NCBI GenBank assembly: GCA_003008705.1
Contig: PDUO01000001.1
Span: forward strand, 248,001 to 312,000
Direction: 5' to 3'
DNA: 64,000 nt
Source of the DNA: Pezicula radicicola
Lineage: Eukaryota > Ascomycota > Leotiomycetes > Helotiales > Dermateaceae
Part shown: one piece after another, positions 23,766-34,520 of the stretch
How the letters are laid out: each line of letters opens with the position of its first letter
How positions within the stretch are numbered: the first letter of the stretch is position 1
The notes under the pieces: generated by a model
Databases searched by the model: none
The model's input: only the letters and a program-made list of their open reading frames with translations
What the model was told of the DNA's origin: nothing
Translations under genes and position numbers: made by a program

Positions 23766-24196
23766 ACGAATGGTGGTGTGGGAATTACAGAACACGCTAC
23801 TGTTTAAAAGAAATGGGAGGAATGGTCGCTTTCATGATGACATATTAAAAGGAATGAGTTATGATGGTAACGACATTATGATCTTATGGCTATAGAAAAG
23901 ATTTCTTTGGGGTCAAATAAAAGGAGTACAGAGCTTGGACGAGTATTAAAACGTTTTTACCAAGCAGAATATGCCGTATAGAACAATGAAAATAAATCTA
24001 TCGACTACAGTACTTGAAGAGGTCTCTGCAGCCTAATGAAGCTCTATCTAATTCTCGAAGTCACATGAGCGGCAGCGAAGCAAAGCTTTAATTAACTAGA
24101 AAATAGGAGAGTAGAATAAATAACATAGTAAAACCATGTTTTTACTCTGTAGTAGTAGTAGATACAGCACATTTCTAAGATTTCTGTGCCAATTCT
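23766..24196. other. Short convergent spacer
   Basis: 3' flanks of the MATE and P450 genes. Nothing else seen. Confidence 0.5.
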
Positions 24197-25864
24197 CTAC
24201 CTCAGAATAACGTCGCATTTTTCACCAGCCGGAGTGATCAAGAAGTAGTTCACCATTTCCATGCTCTTTGGTGTAGTCGATGGAGCTAACATTGCACCAG
24301 CACATTCTCGAAAGAACTCAGTAGTCGCATGCCTGAGTTCCATACGAGCCAGGTGCATACCCAAACACGTTCTGGCCCCAGCCCCAAACGGATTTAAAGC
24401 AGCCCTCTGCTCTTTCGTGATTCCATCCAGAAATCGTGCAGGCTCGAATCTGAATAAGTCAATATAAAACTTCATTTCTGAAATGGCTGCACTCACTTAT
24501 ATGGCTCACGGAATATCTCCGCTTCGCGGTGCATCGTATATGCTTGGGTATTGACTGTAGTTCCAGCTGGAACATGATAACCTTTAAAGATAGCACCTCT
24601 TTGAGGCACTACCCGTGGTAAGCTACTTGGTGCAGCACCATATAGTCTCAGAGATTCGTCAACCACAGCATTAAGATACGGTAGCGCCTCAAGTTCTTTA
24701 TCGGAAAAACTAGTTGGCAGCATGGCGACTTCGTCTTGTAGTTGACGCTGTACATCAGGGTTAGAAATCACAGCCCAGACGAGGTATGTGAGTGTCACTG
24801 CCGTAGTACCAGATCCTGCGACGATAAGACCGGAAGCTTCGACAGCAAGATCAAGGTCAGTTAAAGCCCCAGTTCCTTTCTCATTTTCTGCGAGAACCGC
24901 ACTGAAGATATTGGAACTTCCTAGATTACCAGTTCGAGCATTGGAAACAGCCACCTTGGAATACTCCAGGATTCTTTCTGGAGCGTCCATAATCTTTCGT
25001 AGGCCTGGGATCTTGAGCCACTTGAGAATTGCATAAAGCGTTTCGAATTCTGCTCGAGCTCCGCCTAAGGCTGCACCCTTCTCCATGTCGATTATTTCCC
25101 TGCTTAACTGCAAATATCATTAACAGGCTCTCGGGAGTAGTGTTTTCTTCACTTACCTCTCCTTTCTCAAGCATCTGGAAGTCTTCTCCAAATGACAGAG
25201 TGCAGATGACATCTGTCGTCATCAGCGTCCACCACTTATAGATATCTGCAGAACCAAGTTTTGCTTCTCTCTTGAGACGAGCTACTGCAAACTCAACCCT
25301 ATATTCTGAATTAGTATAGGTATCAGAATTGCGTAGAGCTCACTAACTTAGCCTTAACAACATATTCCCAATTGTCCCGTAAAGAAGTATTAGAGAAAGG
25401 TCTCGCATACAACTTCCTCCGATCAGAATGCTTTTTCGAATCAAGTATCGCAAAGATATCAGGAACCGGCACGTTTCTCATCACCTCATACCAACGAGTC
25501 TTGTGAAAACCAGACCCTATTCGATGTATCTCACGGAAACCATCAAGATCTGCAATATCTATCTCTTGGGGTGCAATCCGTATAACAGGTCCGTATTTGA
25601 GGTGTAAGTCATGTATGTAAAGCATACGTCTTCCACGAAGATTCTGGGTTTTTAGCCAGATGTTTGTGAATTTTGCATACCATGGTCCGGGTATGTGTCT
25701 TAAGGGTGTAAAATAAGCGGACCGAATAAACTAAGTGGTAAATCAGCGTTGAAGTTTGGACACAGCAGAACCTGAGTTTTATAACTTACTAAGATAGTAT
25801 ACAAACTAAAGACGAATGCAAAACTGACAAGAAGCAGAGTCGATAGAGGTATGTCGGCCATCAT
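24197..25864 (-). CDS. Cytochrome P450 monooxygenase
   Basis: Five exons (25864-25790, 25730-25348, 25298-25157, 25107-24497, 24449-24197) splice to 487 residues; every intron (47-59 nt) restores a single frame. An N-terminal membrane anchor (LSTLLLVSFAFVFSLYTILF) precedes the hinge LRHIPGPWYA. The I-helix reads AGSGTTAV (about 296), the ExxR motif is ESLR (about 350), the PERF-like element is FEPARF, and the haem loop FGAGARTCLG (about 424-433) carries the Cys ligand. The acidic residue usual before the I-helix Thr is Gly here. It is an ER-anchored oxidase needing a P450 reductase; the substrate is unknown. Its sequence type resembles fungal secondary-metabolism P450s of the pisatin-demethylase-like group. 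The second intron uses a GTTAGT donor. A TATATA lies about 105 nt upstream of the start. Confidence 0.93.
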
Positions 25865-27232
25865 AGGAAATGCTGCTGTATGTAGAATATCCTGTGTTCT
25901 GTTTCTGAATCTTAAATTGCGGTATTGACAGAAGCCTATGATCGAAGTTCTTAAAGTCTATGTAGTAGGCTATATATTAACATCAGAAGCAGAGGACAGT
26001 CACGTCCTTTCATATCAAACGACGTCATGGCACTATAACTGCCGAACACAATGCTTTTTCTTGAAACGATATGCCGATGGGGAGGGGGAGACAGTATTAT
26101 CGGACCACAACTCACCTACCACTACCACACTAAGTGGAAGACATGACGGAAAGTGGACGGACAAAGCTACGGAAGTGCTCTATACACGGAAGTGAATCGA
26201 TAATCTTGCCGACACCCGAACCGTCAATAACGGCACCTGAGTAAGGTAAGCTTGCAAAAGTAGTCCATCCTCCCCGAAAATCGATTAAGCGAGCGTATGA
26301 AAGAGCTTACCGAGCTTAATTACCCCAGATCTACTAAGAGTCTCGGCCCCGCAAGTCCTTATTGCATCCGCAATCTTTTCAGTCTTGAACTTAATCTCTT
26401 GTTAGAACGCCTACAGTATTTCGTATGGCCTTCGGACCACACATTTCTCCATCGCACTACAACGTTAGTTAGCCATGAGTTTTCCTCCCTAATATACTCA
26501 TTACTTCGTCACATTACCCCATTTTGTTGTTAAACAATGGTACCTAGTAGGTGTTATCATGGGATAATAATCTGATGATGCTTCGGCTTGTCATCTAGCC
26601 TTAGAGCACCGAGGAACATAGTAGCTAGAGACGTATAATTAGATTTCCTGCTGAAGACAATAAAAGGTTGTTCATTAATAAGAACGACAGCAGCCTTAAA
26701 TTTATTAAGTATTCACGGTATTCTTGATTCTTATACTGTCTTAAGCGACTAAGGTAGACGATATATTATGGCATAAAGGAGAATCAATGGCCTCGCTTAA
26801 AGTCGACGCTTCAACATCTTATTTTATACTTCGTACCTAACCTGTTTCCTTAAAGGCTTCCTTTACATAATACGTATCTTACATATAAAACCAAGCGTTA
26901 TTGCTAATTCAAATATGCTTTACAGGATGCAATGGAGTCAAGGAAAGCCATTCAAAGATTCGGGATAGAAGTAGGCTACCCGAGATTTTCTATAATTGAA
27001 ACATGGAAAAATCCGATACTACCGAACCTTTGAATCACCGAAGCACTAGAATATCCAAGGACTTAACTCGGGAAAAATTTTATCTTTAGTATAAAGTATA
27101 AAAACCATAGCTAGAATACGTCGTCGAGATACTTACTACTCAATTTTCATTTCTCTATCCACATATACTTATTGAACTATTATCCTACAACTGATCTTCA
27201 ACCACCAGTATCAACACAACATTATCAAAGTA
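25865..27232. other. Divergent promoter region between P450 and FAD oxidase
   Basis: About 1.4 kb separating the two divergent genes. ORFs at 25938-26195 and 26297-26533 show no domain. The part from 26540 to 27000 is AT-rich. No other gene seen. Confidence 0.45.
27097..27103 (+). promoter_or_regulatory. Candidate TATA box of the FAD oxidase gene
   Basis: TATAAAA about 130 nt upstream of the ATG at 27233, preceded by a second TATAA-like sequence eight nucleotides earlier. Position and sequence only. Confidence 0.4.
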
Positions 27233-28851
27233 ATGGAGAACTCCAGCAAAATAAAAACCCTTACCAAAAACCTACCCATAATCTGGAAATCAACAGCACC
27301 AACCCCAGAATACGAAGCTGCACGCTGCCGAGTTTTCAACGAGAAGATACCAGATCGTTACCCTCTAGCAATCATCAAACCAATAACATTAGATCATGTC
27401 ATATCGGCAGTGAATCTAGCTCATGAGCTAAATACACGTATTGCTATCCGCTCAGGCGGTCACAGCTGGGCATGCTGGAGTATACGCAATGATTCAATTC
27501 TGATTGATTTCGTAGATTTCAAATTCTTGGAATATGATGCCGGGACCGATACTTTGCAGGCTTCTCCAAGTACTATGAGCTGTGAGGTCAATGAATTTTT
27601 GAGGGATAAGGGAAGGATGACACCGGTTGGTCATTGTGGAGAAGTTGGTATTGGTGGATTTATTTTACAGGGCGGAATGGGGTTTAATTGTAGGGTAAGT
27701 ATTATACTGGTGCTTTGTTAGAGTGTTTGATATTAAGTTTTGGCAATTTTCGTTTCTTACTGATTCTTTTTGGTAGGGTTATGGTTGGGCTTGTGAATAC
27801 GTCAAAGCTATAGATGTTATTACTGCCGATGGGAGTTTCAAGCACTGTGACTCCAAAGAGAATACTGATTTATTCTGGGCATCGCGTGGCGCTGGACCAG
27901 GTGAGTCTAAGAGCTGCTGCTTTACTAGGTACTTACTGTCTGAGTTACCGCATGTTTTGACAATTTCCATCAGGCTTCCCAGCTATCGTAACCAGATTCT
28001 ACATGAACACTCGACCAATGTCAACTATATACATGAAGAACATGTATGCGTGGCCAATTACGATGTATGATGTGGTCATGCCATGGCTTGTAAAGGTTCA
28101 ATTTCGACTACTCTATTCATTCCTCAGATACGCAAAAGCTAAGCAGAAACATTTGTAGGTCATGCCAGAAATTGACGAACATGTCGAGTCCCTGATCGTA
28201 AGTTCCTGTATCCCGGGTATTCCTAACAGACTCTTAATCGTCTTATCCACTGCATTCGCAACATCAGAATCGGACGCCCAAGCAAAATTTGCTCCTCTGA
28301 TTGATGGTCACCCACCCGGTACGGTTATTAGTCAAGACTGTCTTCCAACCTCGTCCAAAGAAGAATATGAGTTCCAGGATAAGGTGAATCTAAAAGGACT
28401 TAGATACCTTGCGGATGACGTCTACATAGATGACAACGTAGATATGGTCTCGGCCTGCAGGAAAGCATTTACGAATTTTGCAGGAGAACAGGATTTCGCG
28501 TATTGGGAACCCTTGTGTCCTCTTAGCAAGCGGCCATTGCCCGACATGGCGCTCAGCATGCAAACAGGGAACTACGTCGGGTTATATGCACTCTACGACA
28601 ACCCGGAAGAAGATTCTATGGCTGCAGAATGGTTGAGAATGTCGATGCGCAAGCTGGAAAAGCATTCTGCAGGAGCTTATCTTGGAGATGCTGATTTTCA
28701 GGAGAGATGCACAAAGTTTTGGTCTGATGATGCAGGTAAAAGACTTATGGAGCTCAGGAGAATATGGGACCCTCGAGGTCGGATTTGTGGCTACTTGGAC
28801 GAGGGTGATAAATCAGGCGCTCAAGGGTTACCGAATGTGCTGTCGACGTAA
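27233..28851 (+). CDS. BBE-like FAD-dependent oxidase (PCMH-type)
   Basis: Four exons (27233-27694, 27777-27900, 27974-28095, 28159-28851) give 466 residues. The PCMH FAD-binding domain opens with YPLAIIKP and IAIRSGGHSW; the His (about 77) is the usual 8-alpha-N1-histidyl FAD attachment. The second attachment Cys of berberine-bridge-type enzymes corresponds to VGHCGEVGIGGF (about 134), so bicovalent FAD is plausible. The C-terminus has the BBE-like closing segment RLMELRRIWDPRGR. There is no signal peptide, in contrast to many secreted fungal family members, so the enzyme may be cytosolic. The third intron has a weak donor (GTTCAA) and is the least certain join. Members of this family oxidise carbohydrates or cyclise secondary metabolites; the substrate here is unknown. 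It is divergently oriented to the P450. Confidence 0.88.
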
Positions 28852-29524
28852 ATCTAGAGGGGGCACCTATAGTTTGTTAGTCAACCATGGTTATTTTAGA
28901 AGTCAAACCATTAGATAATGGGCAAATACCAGCTTTACCTATACTTAGCTCAAGCGGGCAGTTTACGCTAGTTAATGGTTAATACCTTGTACATTAACAA
29001 CACTAGGGAAAGCATATATAAGGTAGGTCATTATTTCATTCATAGTTCTTCTATCTTCCTTGTCGTTCCATAGTCATAAGTTCATAATAATGCCCCTTCC
29101 GTAAACAAACATCCTACCCAGCGCTTGCGCTTCCCAGCTATAGTAGTAATAAGGTTCGTAAATCGTCATGTTCAGCCAGCCGTATCATGAGGAATTTATT
29201 TGCGAGCAAAGCAAAGCAAGAAAATGTGCGCAATGTGGTCGATATATGGCTTGCTCGCTCGCTCGCTGAAGAAAATGTGAAGACAAAATGCAAAATACAG
29301 ATGCAATTTTTCAATTTCAAAGCACTTGCTTAGAATTTTCGAGGGAAAACCTTGCCCGTCTAGCCAAACCAAAGCAGACCAACCGACCCACTGGATATCG
29401 CGTGTTGATGGTACATTCCCCCGTTTCTTTACCATCCAATTTAAGCCAAAAATGACCTACCCTCCCCATCTCAAGCGTCAGTTCTTGGATCCCTAACACT
29501 ATCATATCATCTCTACCACCAAAA
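28852..29524. other. Convergent intergenic spacer
   Basis: 3' flanks of the FAD oxidase and the long basic protein gene. A small simple repeat of GCTC/CTCG units lies at 29251-29268. No gene recognised. Confidence 0.45.
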
Positions 29525-32500
29525 TTAGGCTCTATTGCGTTGCCTAAGCACATCATCAGTGCCATTTTGGACTCCCCGTGGAGAACTGATGTTTCCCCTC
29601 AACTTTTCACTCCTCTGTTCTCTTCTCCTCTCACTCAACCTCCTCCTCATGGCTCCCCACCCAACATACTCGACCTTGACGCCGAGGCCTGGAATGTTGT
29701 AACCACCTAGTCGCTTCCCACCATTCCCATCCTGAAAGCCGTAAGCAAATTCACCTTTGGATGGAGCTCTGTAGCGGGAGGTTGGAGGAGAGGACGCTCC
29801 ACGACGCATGCTGGAATTACTGCGCTGCTTCACAACTCTCATATTTCCACTCGCAGTTCGGTGCACCGTTCTGCGATCGGCTCTATGGGGCTCTCTTTCA
29901 TAGCGGTCATCATCCTGAATTGGCAAGATGGCAAAGGTCCGCTTCAAAGTTCCACTTATGCTGCGCTTGGGAGGAGCAGGCCTATTATCAACGATCGGAT
30001 ACACGTGACCAAACTCATCGTCACCGGAACCTTCATCATCATGACCCTCGAGGTCGTCCCAAAAGTGAGCTGGGCGCCAGAATGGATGCAATTTAGTGCT
30101 ATCTGGGGGGCGATCATCTACGGTGGGATAGAGAGTATTTGGATTTGCTTCTCCCTTGGCCGTCTGCGTGCTTTCATCAACAGCAGAATTTTTCCCAGAA
30201 TGAGAAAATGTCCTCCGGAGAAGTCCTGCACCAGAAGACCCCGACTCTGAGAAGCGGCGATTGCCCAGGGCTTTTCGGACAAGAGATAGGCCCCGTTTTG
30301 GCTTGCTATCAGAAGTTGCTGGCCTCTCATCATTTGGGTCATAACCTAGCTGACGCTCTTCTTCGTGGCCGGGTGTGAGACCTGCTGGTGTTGGCGGTAT
30401 AAATTTGATAGCTGGAGGTTCGGGAGGTGCCCGGGGATTTCGCAACGGGGAATCAACTTTGTCCATGGGATGCGACGGCTGAGGTGGCGTCACGGGACCT
30501 GTCGTAGGCTGATTGTTGATCGTCATGGTTGGCTGAGTCATTGGCTGCGATCGAGGTATATCGAGTGCTTGAAGGCCTTTTGACGATGTCTCGATAGGGG
30601 AAGAATTCTCGTGCTGTACGACAAGAAGAGACTTATTTTGGTGCGGGTATAGAGACACAACCATGGCTTCTGATACTTCTGCCGCAGTACCAGCAGTATC
30701 GTATGATGCTTGAGAGAACGGCGTTGCCTGTGCTGACAGTCTATTTCCGAAGAAAGGATCTCCATTATGATCAAAATTAGACTTGGTGCTTGCTCTGGTT
30801 AGCTCTGGAGACGGATGGGGTAGACTCTGCGGGGGTTCCGCTTTTTGGGCAGGCTCAGCTGCTGCTTTTTGAAGTGCTTGGTCAATTTGCTGTTTTTGAG
30901 ATTGCTGTTGCATATTGTGGGCCTTCAAGCTCTCTGCAGTCAATGAACCCGCCCTGGACACATTCCGGCTTGTCGGTGCTGATAGAGATGACCTCCTAGT
31001 GGGTATTTGCGGCGGAAAATCAATTGTACGTTGGTCAGTGGACGACGATCCTGCCGACTCGGACAACGTTCGCTTGTGGTGTGATGGGGGGTCAAAGTAC
31101 CCAGGGTCGTTGAATTTGGCGGACTGAGACAGTGGTGCCGAGTTTAAAGATATGCTTCTTTTTGTTTTCCGGCTGCTCGTAGACCTCAGAGATGGCGTAT
31201 TCGAGGACTTCGATGATGATTTTCTGTCAGGAATAATTACTACTGGAATTCCACCGTCTTTTATGACCTGCCGCCTTGCCTTTCCGAGTGACGAATTCGT
31301 GCTAACGGTAGTATTGGAGGCTAAGCTTTGGTGCCTTCGCTGAGGAATTTCGGCCTTTTTATGGTGCAAAAGACGCGGAGGCTCGCTTGAGGTCACGGAA
31401 TTTGGAGCAGAGCTCAGGGTTGATCGATCAGAGCCAAAATCTCTAAGCCCGAGCTGCTTTTTGGTGTGCCGAAGAGTCTTCCGGCGGGATGGAGCCGCGT
31501 CAACAACCATAGCATCAACTACAACCGTAGAAAGTCTCGAACGACCAGACATCGTAGAAAATCTTTTTGCATCCGGAGTCGTGGGAGACTCAGGATCAGC
31601 AACTGCTGGTGGCCAAGAAATGTCTCTCGCAAATTTCTCAGTCGAAGTACGATCTGCAGAGTTCCTTTCCAGTCGATGTTTAGCAATCCTTTGTTGTAGT
31701 GGTAGTCCTCGTACAACTTGTATAGCATTTGTTGGTGATACAATGTCCTTCTCCACCACCTCATCCGTAGTTCCGTCTGCAGTCATATTTAAACTGCCCC
31801 TTAGTTGTCTCTTTCGGACAGTAACATTCCTCATAAGATTATCGTCCCATTCCCGTTCCACTTCGCTTACTTCCCCAGGTGTGGACGCCCATTCTCCATC
31901 AAATACCACAAATTCATCTTGCGGGGACTTTGTTCGTTGCCGTGGTGTTGTTGTTCCTTCAGACTCTAGTCCTAGGCCAAGTCCTATTTCCTTACGTTTC
32001 AGGGATTTTTCCGGCAATTGAGGAACTATGGTCATTTCTGAAGCTCGAGCAGAAGAGAACAACGGTCGGACTGTGGATACATCCTCATCTTCATCACCGG
32101 ACGAAGATTGCTGTTCACGTGCTGTTTTAAAAGAGTCTGTTCGTGTTGTAGAAGAAGGATAGCGCTCGTACGCCGCAGGTCTCATTGGCGGTCGAAATGC
32201 CAGTGGCATGCCCCGTGGCGGTGTAACATCCGGGGTAGGTGGACTTCTCTGGTTTGTAGGCGTACTCGGGATGGAAGATATCTCCGCTGGACTTGCAAAA
32301 AGCTTCACATCATATCTTGGCGCTGAAGGAACAGCTGGGTAACCACCAGAAGACTGACGCGAATGTGTTGGTGGAGTTGGAGGTAACGCGCCTATTCTTT
32401 TAGAAGCATGCTTTAAGGTACGAGGACTCGAGGTATCTGATCCTAGTATTGAGGAGACGTCCGTATCAATGCTGAGGTCCTGCGGTTTCTTCGCAGGTCG

Positions 32501-32671
32501 AGGTGGGGAAGGGTAAAATTCTGGGGCTGGTTCTGCTCGAGGATGAGGAAGAACCTTGTGTCTTTTCAACAAGGTCGAGCCAACACCGTGAGCTCCATTT
32601 GGAGTCTCGAACAAGCTTGGGGGAGCTCTTGCCGGCGGCATCCTGAGCCAGTTCGTCTGTGTAAGGAGCAT
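29525..32671 (-). CDS. Long disordered Ser/Pro-rich protein, conserved C-terminal block
   Basis: A single 1048-codon ORF from the ATG at 32671; the in-frame MPPARAPP about ten codons later is an alternative start. The first 700 residues are low complexity, rich in Ser, Pro, Thr, Arg and Lys with many SP/TP and RxxS motifs, and without TM segments. The C-terminal 200 residues look better ordered: LHPFWRPAHFWDDLEG, HVYPIVDNRPAPPKRSISG, LKRTFAILPIQDDD, then GGYNIPGLGVKVEYVGWGAM and a basic coiled tail. I do not recognise a named domain. Such proteins are frequent phosphorylation targets or scaffolds, which is inference. A spliced leader exon further upstream is possible but not supported. ORFs on the opposite strand are shadows of the biased composition. 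Confidence 0.78.
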   Translation of the reverse strand: MLLTQTNWLRMPPARAPPSLFETPNGAHGVGSTLLKRHKVLPHPRAEPAPEFYPSPPRPAKKPQDLSIDTDVSSILGSDTSSPRTLKHASKRIGALPPTPPTHSRQSSGGYPAVPSAPRYDVKLFASPAEISSIPSTPTNQRSPPTPDVTPPRGMPLAFRPPMRPAAYERYPSSTTRTDSFKTAREQQSSSGDEDEDVSTVRPLFSSARASEMTIVPQLPEKSLKRKEIGLGLGLESEGTTTPRQRTKSPQDEFVVFDGEWASTPGEVSEVEREWDDNLMRNVTVRKRQLRGSLNMTADGTTDEVVEKDIVSPTNAIQVVRGLPLQQRIAKHRLERNSADRTSTEKFARDISWPPAVADPESPTTPDAKRFSTMSGRSRLSTVVVDAMVVDAAPSRRKTLRHTKKQLGLRDFGSDRSTLSSAPNSVTSSEPPRLLHHKKAEIPQRRHQSLASNTTVSTNSSLGKARRQVIKDGGIPVVIIPDRKSSSKSSNTPSLRSTSSRKTKRSISLNSAPLSQSAKFNDPGYFDPPSHHKRTLSESAGSSSTDQRTIDFPPQIPTRRSSLSAPTSRNVSRAGSLTAESLKAHNMQQQSQKQQIDQALQKAAAEPAQKAEPPQSLPHPSPELTRASTKSNFDHNGDPFFGNRLSAQATPFSQASYDTAGTAAEVSEAMVVSLYPHQNKSLLVVQHENSSPIETSSKGLQALDIPRSQPMTQPTMTINNQPTTGPVTPPQPSHPMDKVDSPLRNPRAPPEPPAIKFIPPTPAGLTPGHEEERQLGYDPNDERPATSDSKPKRGLSLVRKALGNRRFSESGSSGAGLLRRTFSHSGKNSAVDESTQTAKGEANPNTLYPTVDDRPPDSTKLHPFWRPAHFWDDLEGHDDEGSGDDEFGHVYPIVDNRPAPPKRSISGTLKRTFAILPIQDDDRYEREPHRADRRTVHRTASGNMRVVKQRSNSSMRRGASSPPTSRYRAPSKGEFAYGFQDGNGGKRLGGYNIPGLGVKVEYVGWGAMRRRLSERRREQRSEKLRGNISSPRGVQNGTDDVLRQRNRA

Positions 32672-34520
32672 TCACGCCAACTTCCGTTTCCACAATGGCG
32701 GGGCTGGGGGATTCAAGTCAGGCGTGGGTCATCGTCTTATGGTCGTATTTCGTCTTAGCAAGCTCTTACTTTGCATGGTGGCAGGTCGGCACGTCGCATG
32801 AGGTCGTAATCGGGGGTATCTTCGTAGTCTTAAGGCTCGTCAGTCTATTATCGCAGTAGGATATCCGCAGGGTGGTGCCAAGTATTAACAAGAGTCGCAA
32901 AGGATCGTAACAGAGTGAATTGAGCAGAAGGAGCGGCGAGAGAAGAGAAAGGAAGATGAGAAGGCGTAATAATCTAAAACTGAGTCGAAGTGTGCAAAGT
33001 GAGGAGTTGACTATCTAATGTACAGGTGGTGGCAGGTGCAGGTGCAGATGCAAGAAGCCTCCGTGAAAGGTCCAGGGCAGTCACAGCGACAAATCGTATA
33101 TGCGAAGAGTGGTCTGCGCGTCAGCCGGGAGCTGAGCGTCGTCAAGTGCGTTCTTGTCGTGGAAGGTCCCGCAAAGAGGTTGCGACACGGCCTCTGTGGG
33201 ATTTGGTTTTCGCAGTGGTCGAGGGAAGTTGAGATCTGGCGCAAAGGTTTTGGAGGAAAGGTTGGGGAGGCTTCAATTGCATCTTCATTGGGCGGGCGGG
33301 CTGCAGTGACGTTTCCGTCGGCGTTGGCCACCGTAGCCCAGAAATCTGGTAGCGGAGTGAAAGGTAGAGAGCCTGCGAAATTAACGAATCAAGGGCACAA
33401 GCAAGGCGAAGAGGACCGATTCCCGTCTTCTTCTAGCCCCGAATCAAGGCAAGCGCCTGCACATTGAGCATCTTGAGCATCTTGCACAGCTGCCGTACTC
33501 TCAGGTCCAGCGAATCATGCAAATAGTCACGATACAGCACGACAAAAAGCATATCGAACGACAACTGGCCTTGAGTGGTAGAAAGTGCTACTGAGACACG
33601 AATTACGAGGCACTCTCCTGCAGCGCCTGCGCCTGCGCGCACTGTGTTGCCCAAGCACAAAGCAAGGAGAAAAGAAGCAAGATGAAGTCACTACTGCTGC
33701 TCGAGTAGTCATTCGGGGTCTTCTACTGTCTTTCTCTCCTCCCCAACCTGAGACAGATGTGGCAGCTGAACACCCTCCGGCCCGAACCATGAGAGGGGAG
33801 AGACAGACAGACAGACACACACCATCGGGCCATGTTCTGGGATGAATCGAGATGGCATTCCTTTCCATTCGGGCGGGCGAGAGCTTCATTGATATAGTTT
33901 TCACGTGGCCAAGGTCACCTGATGGGTTCTCGCTGTTTTAAGAGACTCAATTTCGCATAATTTCCCCACAATCGTTGACTGGCTCAACTTCTTATCAGTG
34001 ACCTCACCAGGACAAAAAAGTTATCAACATATATTACCCCCTTAAGAGCTTATTATTATTACATACCTATTATTAGTACACCTAGGTACAAAGTATATCG
34101 CCCAATTGACCGTAGCAATTGGTTACTTTCCTTGTCGTTACAACTTAATCACCCCATTTCAAATCTTTTACCTCACATCTACCGCTCCAAGCTACTGTCT
34201 ATCGCTGGCTCTCGTCCAGCTCAAGCTCCTCATACCATCCCATTTTGGTGTGCTTTACCTAACAGTAACGCGCGAGAAAAAGATGCTGCACCAGCTGGAG
34301 CTTGAAGCTATGTCAGATATTCGTCAGGAATAATCTGCACGATGAGATAGCTGTCCATCTCAAGCCTTCTTTTCCAACAGGATAAGCTGGACAGCATTCT
34401 GTTACTCTTACCTGCAATGCATCGCCGTCATGATTCCCAACCCCTCACCGCACATAAAGACATTGCTGCGTCTCTTAAACCTTTCTTTTTCTTCTACTCA
34501 TGACTTATTCAACCGCAATC
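32672..34520. other. Divergent intergenic region
   Basis: About 1.85 kb between the long basic protein and the ureohydrolase gene. Relatively GC-rich with overlapping ORFs on both strands at 33011-33467 and 33527-33904, none protein-like. A GACA-unit simple repeat lies near 33803-33820. Confidence 0.45.

Noticed and set aside
28198..28236. GTAAGT...ACAG possible extra intron in the FAD oxidase gene
   Set aside because: It would be under 40 nt, and the retained sequence reads as normal protein in frame.
29525..32671. Many plus-strand ORFs opposite the 1048-residue gene
   Set aside because: They are shadows of a long biased-composition ORF.
33011..33467. Overlapping ORFs on both strands upstream of the long basic protein
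   Set aside because: Pro/Arg/Cys-rich translations without domain, signal or splice support; probably an effect of GC-rich composition.
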